A DNA stretch of 64,000 nt from Acidaminococcus fermentans_A (GTDB lineage: Bacteria > Bacillota > Negativicutes > Acidaminococcales > Acidaminococcaceae), in the NCBI RefSeq assembly GCF_052216985.1, contig NZ_JBQOUY010000009.1:1-64000 (forward strand), given 5' to 3'. Below are positions 50,172 to 59,130 of the stretch, one piece after another. The notes beneath the pieces are model-generated. The model was given only the letters and a program-made list of their open reading frames with translations. It was not told the DNA's origin and did not search any database. Position 1 is the stretch's first letter, and the number at the start of each line of letters is the position of its first letter. Both the position numbers and the translations under genes were made by a program.

Positions 50172-51209
50172 ATGAATTTACGGAACCTGCGCTATTTTCT
50201 TATGGTAGTAGAAGAAAAGAACATAACAAAAGCTGCCAGGAAACTTTTTATTTCTCAACAAACTCTTAGCGGTGTCATCCGCCGTTTAGAGGAAGAATAC
50301 CGTACCCGTTTATTTGAACGAGAACCCTGTATGCATCTCACAGAAGCTGGTTTTTATATGGAAAAATTTGCTCGTCAAGTGCTAAAGATGGAAACAACGC
50401 TGACAAATCAGTTGGATGATATTTCTCATGAACTCAGGGGGCACCTGACCATAGGTATCACACCTACACGAGCCAGATTGTTACTGCCTGTCTTTCTGCC
50501 GGTTTTCCGTTGCCATTATCCTCAGATTGAACTTTCTTTTTCTGTAGACGGATATACTTCTTTATTAAAACAACTCCAGGATGATAATCTGGATGCCATG
50601 ATTGCTACTGCACGTCCCAAAGATCCTGGGTTGCATGATTGGTTTCTTTATACCGATCCTTTCAGTCTTGTAGTCCCTCGTCCTTTGGCGGTTCAGTACC
50701 TCCCTTCTTTAATGCCTTCCCATAGCAGTCATCCGGCCAATTTGAAAATGCCATTCCACCAGCTTCCCATGGAAGAACGCCGTCAGTTCCTGATTTCTGT
50801 ACCCATGATCCAAATGGTCCGTTCTACCATTCAAAAAAATAGTGAAAGCATTTATCATGAACTGGGATTGACTCCCTATATTCTCTATTCTTTTCACGAC
50901 TTAGAAACTGTATTGGAGCTGAGCCTCTCCTCTCTGGGGTGCTGTTTTTCTTTTGCGCAATATGCTGAAAAAAAAGCTCAACAGCATTTCCAAAATCAAT
51001 GGGATTTATGGCCTTATTTATTGCTGTTCCCTGAGAAAAGCAGTCAAGTTGTCATTACAACAAAAAAAGGCGCCCGAAGGCGCCATTCTCTGCAAATCTT
51101 CATCGAAGAGATGCAGCATATCGACTTTTTTACCGCTCCAGCTCCTTCACCGTTACGCCAGGATGACGGTACTGATCTTCTTTCAGCACCACCCTTCCCC
51201 GGACGGTGA
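50172..51209 (+). CDS. LysR-family regulator of the aldolase/TRAP cluster
   Basis: This 345-residue protein has the LysR helix (LRNLRYFLMVVEEKNITKAARKLFISQQTLSGVIRRLE) and a sensor domain. It is divergent from the RraA/HpaI/TRAP operon and probably controls it. It is longer than the usual ~300 residues: the last ~25 (TAPAPSPLRQDDGT and so on) are read from DNA that also encodes the end of the convergent EFR1 gene and its terminator. ATG 50172 follows ATAGGAG. Confidence 0.82.
   Translation: MNLRNLRYFLMVVEEKNITKAARKLFISQQTLSGVIRRLEEEYRTRLFEREPCMHLTEAGFYMEKFARQVLKMETTLTNQLDDISHELRGHLTIGITPTRARLLLPVFLPVFRCHYPQIELSFSVDGYTSLLKQLQDDNLDAMIATARPKDPGLHDWFLYTDPFSLVVPRPLAVQYLPSLMPSHSSHPANLKMPFHQLPMEERRQFLISVPMIQMVRSTIQKNSESIYHELGLTPYILYSFHDLETVLELSLSSLGCCFSFAQYAEKKAQQHFQNQWDLWPYLLLFPEKSSQVVITTKKGARRRHSLQIFIEEMQHIDFFTAPAPSPLRQDDGTDLLSAPPFPGR
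51062..51084 (-). terminator. Terminator of the EFR1 gene inside the LysR coding sequence
   Basis: GGCGCC-TTCG-GGCGCC followed by TTTTTTT on the minus strand is a textbook terminator. It lies within codons for KKGARR near the end of the LysR gene. Confidence 0.85.
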
Positions 51210-51882
51210 TGGCCTGATGAGGGCAGCCGTGGAGGCAGGCCAGGCAGTGGAGGCAATGGTTTCCCATCACCGCTGATTTTTCCCCTAGCTGGATGTTTTC
51301 CACCGGGCACAGCCTTACACATTCTCCGCAGCGGACGCACCGGTCTGGAGCCACCTGTACCCCCAGATACCATTCTCCCAGCTTCCGGCCCAGCCAGGTA
51401 TCAAAAAGCCCAGCCATCAGAGAATCCTGTTCCTGGGAATGATCTTCCCGGCGTTTTTCCACGGCCTCCGCCACTTCCTGGACCACCAGATCTTCCTTCT
51501 CCAGTTTTTTCGGGTCATATCCGATATGGGACCGGGAGCAGATGGTACTGTTGGCAATCAGCGGCACCGCCCGGCTCCAGGAAAGCCTGCAGCCCTGCGC
51601 CAGCAGCAGGTTCTGCAGGGTCCGGAAACTGCGGCCCCAGGTAGTACCACAGGTGGCCAGGGCATACACATAAGCGTCCTCTGGGAAAGCGTGGCTGCGG
51701 ACAAACTCCTGCACATTGGAAGGCACATCCCCGTAGTACACTGGGAACACCAGGCCAACAGCCGGTCCTTCCAGGTTCTTTTCCTTTATCCGGGTGACAG
51801 AACAGCCCCCGTCCCCCAGGGTGGTGGCCAGTTTCTGGGCCAGGGCCAGGGAATTGCCAGTAGTGGAAAAATAATAGATCAT
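51130..51882 (-). CDS. EFR1-type flavodoxin/ferredoxin fusion
   Basis: This 250-residue protein begins with a flavodoxin-like domain (MIYYFSTTGNSLALAQKLA, VFPVYYGDVPSNVQEF) and ends with two 4Fe-4S motifs (CVRCGECVRLCP and CLHCLACLHGCP). It may carry electrons between a reductant and an unidentified acceptor. ATG 51882 follows AAGGAAG. The last ~27 codons overlap the end of the LysR gene on the other strand. Confidence 0.85.
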   Translation of the reverse strand: MIYYFSTTGNSLALAQKLATTLGDGGCSVTRIKEKNLEGPAVGLVFPVYYGDVPSNVQEFVRSHAFPEDAYVYALATCGTTWGRSFRTLQNLLLAQGCRLSWSRAVPLIANSTICSRSHIGYDPKKLEKEDLVVQEVAEAVEKRREDHSQEQDSLMAGLFDTWLGRKLGEWYLGVQVAPDRCVRCGECVRLCPVENIQLGEKSAVMGNHCLHCLACLHGCPHQAITVRGRVVLKEDQYRHPGVTVKELER

Positions 51883-51906
51883 GGTTTGCTTCCTTTCCTG
51901 ATACAG

Positions 51907-51940
51907 AAAATCCAGCGTCTCAAAGAGAGCGCTGGATTTT
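51907..51940 (-). terminator. Terminator after the thioesterase gene
   Basis: AAAATCCAGCG pairs with CGCTGGATTTT, with an inner CTC/GAG part; it overlaps the thioesterase stop codon and lies before the EFR1 start. Confidence 0.75.
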
Positions 51941-52306
51941 TTTCGGTTTCCGGTTTTCGTCCAGGGATACGTACACAAACAGTGCATCCGCCGCCCGGAC
52001 GGGCTCCTGCTCTTCCTGTTCCGGTTCCAGCCAGGCCACCACTTCCACCTCCATGGAGGTGTTCCCCACCCGCGTCACCCGGCCTTCCAGCTGAAGGACC
52101 GTGCCGTAGGGAATAGGCACGTAAAAGTTCATGCCTTTTACAGCAGCCGTAGTCACCCGGGTCCATGCGAACCGGTGGGCGGTGATCCCGCTCACTTCGT
52201 CCATCCAGCCCATGAGGGTGCCGCCGAAAAGGTGCCCTGCGGAATTGGCCATGGAAAGCATCACCGACCGGGTCATGATCACCGGCTGGTTGTGCTCCAA
52301 TTTCAT
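51920..52306 (-). CDS. YciA-like acyl-CoA thioesterase (hotdog fold)
   Basis: This 128-residue protein has the hotdog thioesterase pattern MANSAGHLFGGTLMGWMDEVSGITAHRFA, with the Asp of the hotdog helix, then the strands RVTRVGNTSMEVEV. It would hydrolyse acyl-CoA. Its ATG overlaps the stop of the SGNH hydrolase gene, so the two are coupled. Substrate chain length is not readable. Confidence 0.82.
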   Translation of the reverse strand: MKLEHNQPVIMTRSVMLSMANSAGHLFGGTLMGWMDEVSGITAHRFAWTRVTTAAVKGMNFYVPIPYGTVLQLEGRVTRVGNTSMEVEVVAWLEPEQEEQEPVRAADALFVYVSLDENRKPKKIQRSL

Positions 52307-52896
52307 GCCTGCTCCTGAAGGGCACGCCCCAGCACAGCTTCAAAGGCTTCGGCCACCGCCTGATACCCTTCCTTGTTGGGATGGAGGCCGTCCTGGAACA
52401 TACTCCGCCCAGTCTTTTCTTCCGCTTCACTGAGGACTTTTTCATAGTCCAGCACCGGCAGGTTCCGGCGTTCCGCTTCCTCCCGGAGCCACTGGCGGTA
52501 TTCCCGGAGGGCCGCATTGTGCTTTTCAAATTCACTGGGCAGTTGCCAGCCCTTTTCCGTGCTTTCGATCCGGGTGAGAGGTGGGATTCCCAGGATCACA
52601 ATGGGCAGCCCTGCATCCCGAGCCTTGTCCAGTGTGCCGGAAATATTTTCTTCGATGGAGCTCATGGGTTCATCCAGCAGGATGTCGTTCATGCCGCAGC
52701 ACAGGAAGACTCCATCGGCCTTTTCATCCACCACATCCATTTTGAACATGCCCCACATCACCAGGGTCAGTTTGCCCCCCGCAGCATTGTTCACCACTTC
52801 AAAGCCCATTTTCTTTGACGCAATATCATACCAGGTATTGGCCAATGTCTCATTGGTGCAGCTTACCAAGCTGTCACCGATAAATGCCATTTTCAT
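52303..52896 (-). CDS. SGNH/GDSL-family hydrolase
   Basis: This 197-residue protein has the four SGNH blocks: FIGDSLVS (Ser), GGKLTLVMW (Gly), GMNDILLDEP (Asn), and DGLHPNKEGY (Asp and His). It is a predicted esterase or acetylhydrolase with no signal peptide, so it is probably cytoplasmic. It lies 12 bases after the M20 amidohydrolase gene and overlaps the thioesterase gene, forming a three-gene hydrolase unit. Confidence 0.85.
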   Translation of the reverse strand: MKMAFIGDSLVSCTNETLANTWYDIASKKMGFEVVNNAAGGKLTLVMWGMFKMDVVDEKADGVFLCCGMNDILLDEPMSSIEENISGTLDKARDAGLPIVILGIPPLTRIESTEKGWQLPSEFEKHNAALREYRQWLREEAERRNLPVLDYEKVLSEAEEKTGRSMFQDGLHPNKEGYQAVAEAFEAVLGRALQEQA

Positions 52897-52908
52897 AACT
52901 TATCTCCT

Positions 52909-54117
52909 TCAGTCTTTCTTGCTGAAATCTACTCCCTGCCCAAGGGCAGCCAGAGCATCGATCACCACCTGGCTCATGAGTTTGGAACCAACCACCAGGG
53001 CATTCTCATTGGGACACATCCGGGCATCATGGAGTCCATGGATGGGTTCCCCTTCTGTGCCGCAGCCCAGCCACAGGAAGGCCCCAGGGATTTCCTGCAG
53101 GTAAAAGCCAAAATCTTCGGCAGTCAGATCCGGGACCACCTGGGAAACCAGCCCTGCCTCTCCCAGGACTTTCCGGGCCGTATCTTTCACCAACTGTGCA
53201 GGTACGGGCCAGTTGTCCAGGACAGGGTATCCATAATAGTAATTGAATTCGCAGTCCACACCGGCAGATTTTTTCAGGCCATCCAAGATGTCCTGGATGA
53301 ATTCTGGGATCCTTTTCCGGTTTTCTTCGTCCAGAGTCCGGATGGTCCCTTCCAGGATCACTTCATCGGGTACTACATTGTACCGGGATCCGCCCTGGAT
53401 GGTACCGATGTTGATGGTGGCCGTAGCCAAAGGGCTGACCCTGCGACTGACGATGTGGCTGATTTGCTGGAGGAAATCAGCTGCCGCCATAATGGCATCG
53501 ATACCTTCCTGGGGATGGCCTGCATGGGCTGTCTTCCCTTTGATCACCACTTTGATCCGGTCGGAACCGGCCATCATGGCACCTGCCTTGACGCCGATTT
53601 TCCCACAGACGAAGCTGGGCCACACATGGAGCCCGAAAATGGCCTTCACATCTTTTAGGAACCCATCTTTCATCATATACCGGGCACCGCCGGTAGGAGA
53701 CAGTTCTTCCGAAGGCTGGAACAGGATCCGCACACTGCCCTGGATTTCGTCCTTCCGACGGAGCAGCCGCAGGATAGTTTCCATCAGAGTGGTGATATGG
53801 ATATCGTGGCCGCAGGCGTGCATGACCCCAGGATTCTGCGAAGCGTAGGGAAGCCCGGTGGCTTCTTTCACGGAAAGAGCATCGATGTCGGCCCGGAGAG
53901 CCACCACAGGCCCCGGTTTTCCGCCTTTGAGGGTAGCAGCCACACCATAATGGTCTGTGCCTCGTACCGGATCCAGTCCCAAATCTTTCAGGATCGTGAA
54001 GATCTTCTCTGAAGTCTTCTTTTCTTCCGTGCTGACTTCCGGGTGTTCATGGAACCACCGGCGCCATTCCACACATTTTGCTTCCAGAGCATCTTCCGTC
54101 AGGTTCAATACGTCCAT
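52909..54117 (-). CDS. M20-family amidohydrolase (aminoacylase/hippurate hydrolase type)
   Basis: This 402-residue zinc peptidase has FHEHPEVSTEEKKT, VALRADIDALSVKE, MHACGHDIHITTLM, FQPSEELSPTGGARYM, a dimerisation domain (VVIKGKTAHAGHPQEGIDAI) and LTAEDFGFYLQEIPGAFLWLG at the end. It removes acyl groups from N-acyl amino acids or similar amides. It heads the unit with the SGNH hydrolase and thioesterase. ATG 54117 follows GGGAGGGG. Confidence 0.88.
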   Translation of the reverse strand: MDVLNLTEDALEAKCVEWRRWFHEHPEVSTEEKKTSEKIFTILKDLGLDPVRGTDHYGVAATLKGGKPGPVVALRADIDALSVKEATGLPYASQNPGVMHACGHDIHITTLMETILRLLRRKDEIQGSVRILFQPSEELSPTGGARYMMKDGFLKDVKAIFGLHVWPSFVCGKIGVKAGAMMAGSDRIKVVIKGKTAHAGHPQEGIDAIMAAADFLQQISHIVSRRVSPLATATINIGTIQGGSRYNVVPDEVILEGTIRTLDEENRKRIPEFIQDILDGLKKSAGVDCEFNYYYGYPVLDNWPVPAQLVKDTARKVLGEAGLVSQVVPDLTAEDFGFYLQEIPGAFLWLGCGTEGEPIHGLHDARMCPNENALVVGSKLMSQVVIDALAALGQGVDFSKKD

Positions 54118-54261
54118 TCAAATCCCCTCCCGCTCCGATGGAATCCATCAGAATGATTTTGTAGTAATGGTTTCATTCTACCATTTTTATAGAGATTTGA
54201 AAATGGGATAAGGAAGGGCGTAATTCCACAATAAAAAAGGTTGGAGCAATTGCTGACAGAT

Positions 54262-54711
54262 TTATAAATTCAGCCTGCTTACCAAGTCATTTTTTCCTAT
54301 AATGATAATCCAGCGGGTAGGTTTTGTTGTAGCTTCCGCCGTCAGCACATATTCCCCCTTGCTTCCCTTTATTTTTCCGTTCCGCTGATCGATTTCCTCC
54401 ACTTCCCAGCCGTTTTCCAACAGGCTGTTTTGGATTTTTTCCTGGGCTGTTTCTTTGGACCCAGCAATGACCAGCGTCACCGCAAATTTTTGAGAAAGGA
54501 TTCCTTTGGTATGGAGCGGATAAGGAGGTTCCGACCCATACTGGCTGCAGACAGGCACGGCCATTACCGCCTGTTCCATCATTTTTGAATCCTGACGGAA
54601 TCTCTCGGCAAAAAACAGCCGTCCGATCCCGGCTGCAACCAGCCAGAGCAGAAAGGCAGCAAGGACCATATTCCCGATTGCTCTGCCAGCCTTTTTTCCC
54701 ACAGGATCCAC
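54262..54711 (-). CDS. Hypothetical membrane-anchored protein
   Basis: I do not recognise this 149-residue protein. It has a basic N-terminus, one membrane helix (MVLAAFLLWLVAAGIGRLFF, about residues 15-34) and a soluble part with a ferredoxin-like alternation of strands and helices (FAVTLVIAGSKETAQEKIQNSLLENG). The start is GTG 54711 or, with better spacing from GAGGGGG, GTG 54702. It is next to the nrdDG terminator, with no obvious functional link. Confidence 0.6.
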   Translation of the reverse strand: MDPVGKKAGRAIGNMVLAAFLLWLVAAGIGRLFFAERFRQDSKMMEQAVMAVPVCSQYGSEPPYPLHTKGILSQKFAVTLVIAGSKETAQEKIQNSLLENGWEVEEIDQRNGKIKGSKGEYVLTAEATTKPTRWIIIIGKNDLVSRLNL

Positions 54712-54833
54712 CCCCTCTGCCCTCGCTCTTTCTTTTGCCCAGTATACCCCGATACAATGATTCTGACAATATGGCCATTACAGGCATTCTTTCCAGGGAA
54801 AACGCTTCCGCGGTTTCCCTCCACCGTCCAGTG

Positions 54834-54874
54834 ACAAAAAAATACTGCCTCAGGACCTCCCGAAGCAGTATTTT
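54834..54874 (-). terminator. Terminator after nrdG
   Basis: AAAAATACTGC pairs with GCAGTATTTTT, with a T-run on the minus strand. Confidence 0.85.
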
Positions 54875-54880
54875 TATCAC

Positions 54881-55414
54881 TCACGCATATTCTTCTCCGT
54901 CCCACAGGACGATGGTGCCGGTCTCCAAAGACTTGGGCACATTGATGATCCGCTGGTTTTCGCTGCCTTTGAAACGCAGGTTCAGATTCTTTTTGCTTTC
55001 CACAAATTCCCCGTCCACCAGCACATCCAAATACCCCAGCATTTCCCGGGTAATGGCTGGATCTCCCAGCTTTCCGGCCAGCATATCGTGGTCGAAAAGG
55101 TAGCCGCTGTAGCACCAGATGGTCTTTTTCGGATACCGCTCCCGGATGTGCCGCAGCACCCCCACCAGCACTTCCTGGTTGGCCGGTTCAAAAGGTTCCC
55201 CGCCCAGCAGGGAGAACCCCCGGATGTACTCTGGTTCCAGGTCCTCCAGGATCTCCTGCAGCTGGGCCTGGGTAAAAGGCTGGCCGAAAGCGAAATCCCA
55301 GGTTTCCTGATTGAAACAGCCTTTGCAGTGGTGGGTACAGCCGCTGACGTACAGGGAGACCCGCACGCCGGGGCCGTTGGCCACGTCACATTTTTTGATG
55401 GTCGCATAATTCAA
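54881..55414 (-). CDS. nrdG: Anaerobic ribonucleotide reductase activase
   Basis: This 177-residue radical SAM protein has the CTHHCKGC cluster motif (CxxxCxxC) near residue 26 and SLLGGEPFE after it. It installs the glycyl radical on NrdD. It follows nrdD by 12 bases on the same strand. Length and order are as expected for a compact nrdDG operon. Confidence 0.96.
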   Translation of the reverse strand: MNYATIKKCDVANGPGVRVSLYVSGCTHHCKGCFNQETWDFAFGQPFTQAQLQEILEDLEPEYIRGFSLLGGEPFEPANQEVLVGVLRHIRERYPKKTIWCYSGYLFDHDMLAGKLGDPAITREMLGYLDVLVDGEFVESKKNLNLRFKGSENQRIINVPKSLETGTIVLWDGEEYA

Positions 55415-55426
55415 CGAAAAGCCCCC

Positions 55427-57553
55427 TTACAGATGCAGTACGCGGGATTTGATTTCTTTGGTCTTCCCCACGTTCCAGAAGTTTTCTCCCAGATAGCCGC
55501 AGGTCCGCCGGGTCACGTTCATTTTGGACTGATCCTTATTGTGGCACTGGGGGCATTCCCATTCCAGATTGTCGTTAATCTGGATTTCTCCGTCAAAGCC
55601 GCATACCTGGCAGTAGTCGGATTTGGTGTTGAATTCCGCGTACTGGATGTTGTCGTAGATGAACCGGACCACATCTTCGATGGCGGTGGGATTCTTCTTC
55701 ATGTTGGGAATTTCCACATAGGAAATGCAGCCGCCGGAGGAAATGGGCTGGAACTGGGCTTCGAACTTGAATTTGCTGAAGGCATCGATGGGTTCCCGCA
55801 CATCCACATGGTAAGAGTTGGTGTAATACCCCTTGTCGGTGATATCCTTGATGGTGCCGAACCGTTCCTTATCGATCCGAGCGAACCGGTAGCAGAGGGA
55901 TTCTGCCGGAGTCCCGTACAGGGCAAAGCCCAGGCCGGTCTTGGCCTTCCAATCATCGCAGGCCTGGCGCAGCCGCTTCATCACCCGCATGGCGAATTCT
56001 TCTCCCTCCGGAGTGGTGTGGCTGCAGCCCTTCATGGCTTTGGTGCATTCGTACAGGCCGATGTACCCCAGGCTCAGGGTGGAATACCCCCCTTCCAGCA
56101 GCTTGTCGATGGTTTCCCCTTTCTTCAGACGGGCAATGGCGCCGTTCTGCCAGTGGATGGGGCTTACATCGCTGCGGATGCCTTTCAGGGCATTATGACG
56201 GACCATTAAGGCATCATAACACAGATCCAGCCGTTCATCCAGGAGCTTCCAGAACTTTTCCTCATCCCCTTTGGCGATGATCCCGATCTGGGGCAGGTTC
56301 AGGGACACCACACCCTGGTTGAACCGGCCTTCGAACTTGTAATTGCCCTTTTCATCCTTCCAGGGAGACAGGAAGGACCGGCAGCCCATAGGAGAGAACA
56401 CGTTCCCCTGATAGATTTCCCGCATCTTCTTGGCAGAAATGTAGTCCGGATACATCCGTTTGATGGAGCACTGGACCGCCAGCTTGGTCAGGTAGTCGTA
56501 TTTGCCGCCCTTCAGGCAGTTGAATTCATCCAGCACATAGACCAGTTTGGGGAAGGCCGGGGTCACATAGACGCCCACTTCGTTCTTGATGCCTTCCAGC
56601 CGCTGCCGGAGGATTTCTTCGATGATCTGGGCATTTTCTTCGATGTATTCATCCTTGGGGTCCAGATGCAGGAACAGGGTCACGAAAGGAGACTGTCCAT
56701 TGGTGGTCATCAAGGTATTGATCTGATACTGGATGGTCTGGACGCCGCTGGCCAGTTCGTCCTTCATCCGGCTGTCCAGGATGGCTTCCAATTCTTCTTC
56801 CGGCATCTGGCCATGGGTAGTTTCAATCAGGCGCTTGCGGAATTTTTCCCGGCTCCGGCGCAGGTATTTGCCCAGGTGGGACACGTCTACGGACTGGCCC
56901 CCGTACTGGGCAGAAGCCACAGAAGCGATGATCTGGGTCATGACGGTGCAGGCCACCTGGAAGCTCTTGGGGCTTTCGATCAGCTTGCCATGCATCACCG
57001 TGCCGTTATCCAGCATATCCCCCAGATTCACCAGGCAGCAGTTGAACATGGGCTGGATGAAGTAGTCCGCATCATGGAAGTGGATGACACCCTGGTCATG
57101 GGCCCGGGAGATCTTTTCCGGCAGCACTACCCGGCGAGTCAGGTCACGGGAGACTTCCCCCGCGATCAGGTCACGCTGGGTGGAAACCATGACAGCATTC
57201 TTATTGGAGTTCTCTTCCATTACGTCCTTATTCTTGTTGCTGATCAGGCTCAGGATGGAATCGTCGGTGGTATTGGCCTTCCGGACCAGGGCCCGGTTGT
57301 ACCGGTAAATGATATAGGCCTTAGCCAGTTCATAATGGCCCCGGACCATGATCTGCTTCTCCACCATGTCCTGGATATCTTCCACCAGCAGTCTCTTTTT
57401 ATTTTTATGTTCCACAAAGGAAGCAATCTCTTCGATGTCTTCCTGTGCCAGCCGTTCCTTTTCTTCTACGGCCTTGTTGGCTTTAGATATGGCTGTGACG
57501 ATTTTATTCCGATCGAAGGCGACCGTCGAGCCGTCCCGTTTGATAACCTTCAT
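55427..57553 (-). CDS. nrdD: Anaerobic ribonucleoside-triphosphate reductase
   Basis: This 708-residue protein has an N-terminal ATP cone (KVIKRDGSTVAFDRNKIVTAI), the class III catalytic barrel with QCSIKRMYPDY and NCCLVNLGDML, a zinc site (YCQVCGFDGE and CPQCHN), and the glycyl radical loop RRTCGYLGENFWNVGKT at the C-terminus. It makes dNTPs without oxygen, a strong sign of an anaerobe. NrdR-type boxes precede it. ATG 57553 follows GGGGAGGAAC. Confidence 0.97.
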   Translation of the reverse strand: MKVIKRDGSTVAFDRNKIVTAISKANKAVEEKERLAQEDIEEIASFVEHKNKKRLLVEDIQDMVEKQIMVRGHYELAKAYIIYRYNRALVRKANTTDDSILSLISNKNKDVMEENSNKNAVMVSTQRDLIAGEVSRDLTRRVVLPEKISRAHDQGVIHFHDADYFIQPMFNCCLVNLGDMLDNGTVMHGKLIESPKSFQVACTVMTQIIASVASAQYGGQSVDVSHLGKYLRRSREKFRKRLIETTHGQMPEEELEAILDSRMKDELASGVQTIQYQINTLMTTNGQSPFVTLFLHLDPKDEYIEENAQIIEEILRQRLEGIKNEVGVYVTPAFPKLVYVLDEFNCLKGGKYDYLTKLAVQCSIKRMYPDYISAKKMREIYQGNVFSPMGCRSFLSPWKDEKGNYKFEGRFNQGVVSLNLPQIGIIAKGDEEKFWKLLDERLDLCYDALMVRHNALKGIRSDVSPIHWQNGAIARLKKGETIDKLLEGGYSTLSLGYIGLYECTKAMKGCSHTTPEGEEFAMRVMKRLRQACDDWKAKTGLGFALYGTPAESLCYRFARIDKERFGTIKDITDKGYYTNSYHVDVREPIDAFSKFKFEAQFQPISSGGCISYVEIPNMKKNPTAIEDVVRFIYDNIQYAEFNTKSDYCQVCGFDGEIQINDNLEWECPQCHNKDQSKMNVTRRTCGYLGENFWNVGKTKEIKSRVLHL

Positions 57554-57701
57554 GGCTGTTCCTCCCCTTAGAATTCCACACTTATTATCTTCTAAGAATT
57601 ACTATTGATATTATACGACAAAAGAAGTAACTGTACAAATGATTTTTTCAGTTCTCTCTCTTCGCTGATAGTAATGATACACCAAAAAAAGGATTTCGGC
57701 A

Positions 57702-57760
57702 ACCTATATATAGTGTGTATATTCCCTATATTGACGCAAAAGATACAATAGATAGTGTGT
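57702..57760. promoter_or_regulatory. Pair of NrdR-type boxes upstream of nrdDG
   Basis: ACCTATATATAGTGTGT (from 57702) and TACAATAGATAGTGTGT (to 57760) resemble the ACACTATATATAGTGT-type NrdR site, with a few mismatches. Their centres are 42 bases apart, close to four helical turns, the usual face-to-face pairing. The 364-base gap between nrdD and the next gene contains these and one terminator only. Confidence 0.6.
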
Positions 57761-57832
57761 TCTCTCAAGAAATACGGCCGTTACGTTTTCCTTCCAAAAA
57801 AAGCCTTGCCCGTTCCTGTACTTTCTGGCTGG

Positions 57833-57874
57833 CGAAAAAAACAGATGGCGGAATCAGCCTTTCCACCATCTGTT
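57833..57874 (-). terminator. Terminator after the M20 gene
   Basis: AACAGATGG pairs with CCATCTGTT, with T6 on the minus strand. Confidence 0.75.
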
Positions 57875-57917
57875 ACAGATTTTCAGTTTACAGTGAGTCA
57901 GGGTAACAAACCTGCTT

Positions 57918-59108
57918 TCATTTTCCTTCCGCTGCCAGACGGTCCCGGAATTCTTTCTGGATGGCAGCCAATTCATCCGGGTCATCAATTAGTTCCAACA
58001 CCGTATCGGCCAGGATCTTGGCACCGAATACCACCGCTCGATGGGCTTCTTCGCTTTTTCCAGCAGCAATGAATTCGGGAGAATGGGAGCTGGTCCCGTC
58101 CGGGACGAAGGCTACCCGGATACAGGAACCGGGTACCCGGTGCATCACATTGGCAAAATCCGTAGATCCAGTGCGCTGCCGGGGAGGCTGGCAGTTAGGG
58201 GCTTGGAGCTTATGGGCATATTTCATCAGCACATCGTTCAGCTGGAGATTGGGGATCTTGTTATCCAAGATCTTCCCCACCTTGGCTTCCACCGTGGTTT
58301 CCGTCATCATGGCCGCGCCCTGGAAAATCTTTTCCAGCCGGACCATCAGTTCCTTCACCGCTTTTACTGTATTGGCACGGACCATCACCTGGGCCTTGGT
58401 CAGGCTGGGCACCACATTGGCCGCCGTCCCTCCTCCATCCGTGATGTTGTAATGGAGCCGCACATCATCGGTCACATGTTCCCGCAGGCACTCCATCCCA
58501 TGGAAAGCCAGACACATGGCATCCAGGCTGCTCCGGCCGGCTTCCGGCTTCAGAGCGGCATGGGCGGCCTTGCCATGATAGATCAAATCGTATTCCGCAT
58601 TGGCCAGACATTTGATGTCCGTCTGGGTCGCCGGTCCCCCGTGCATCATCAGGGCCACATCCAATTCTTCGAAGGTGCAGCCGTTCTGGATCATGATATA
58701 TTTGCCGCTGATGTTCTCTTCGCCGGGAGTCCCGTAAACCGTCAGGGTAAAAGGCCGGGTGCCAGCGGCTTTCTGGATGGCCACGGCCGCTCCCAGGATC
58801 CCCGGTCCCTGCATCTGATGGCCGCAGCCATGGCCCATGCCCGGCAGGGCATCATATTCGCACAGGAGCCCCATATTGGGTCCGCCCTCCCCGTTTTTGC
58901 AAACGGCTTTGAAAGCCGTTTCCAGTCCGCCTATCCCCCGGGTCACGGTAAAGCCGTGGGCTTCCAGGTACTCCGTCAGCAGGCTGCTGGCAAAGACTTC
59001 ATGGGGTCCGATTTCCGGATGGTCGAAAATGGTATCCGCCATCTTCGTCAGTTCAGGGGCTTGTTCATCTACACAGGCATTGGCCTGGGCAATTTGCTGT
59101 TCCAGCAT
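57918..59108 (-). CDS. M20-family amidohydrolase, AbgB/M20D2-like
   Basis: This 396-residue zinc enzyme has FDHPEIGPHEVFASSLL, GLLCEYDALPGMGHGCGHQMQGPG (metal ligands), YGTPGEENISGKYIM, a dimerisation domain, and TDFANVMHRVPG. The GHGCGH arrangement fits the AbgB and M20D2 branch, which hydrolyses aminobenzoyl-glutamate or dipeptide-like amides. It is the third gene of a set with a YfcC transporter and a CPG2-type peptidase. ATG 59108 follows GAGGAGG. Confidence 0.87.
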   Translation of the reverse strand: MLEQQIAQANACVDEQAPELTKMADTIFDHPEIGPHEVFASSLLTEYLEAHGFTVTRGIGGLETAFKAVCKNGEGGPNMGLLCEYDALPGMGHGCGHQMQGPGILGAAVAIQKAAGTRPFTLTVYGTPGEENISGKYIMIQNGCTFEELDVALMMHGGPATQTDIKCLANAEYDLIYHGKAAHAALKPEAGRSSLDAMCLAFHGMECLREHVTDDVRLHYNITDGGGTAANVVPSLTKAQVMVRANTVKAVKELMVRLEKIFQGAAMMTETTVEAKVGKILDNKIPNLQLNDVLMKYAHKLQAPNCQPPRQRTGSTDFANVMHRVPGSCIRVAFVPDGTSSHSPEFIAAGKSEEAHRAVVFGAKILADTVLELIDDPDELAAIQKEFRDRLAAEGK

Positions 59109-59130
59109 ATTCCATCCTCCTCTGATTCTC

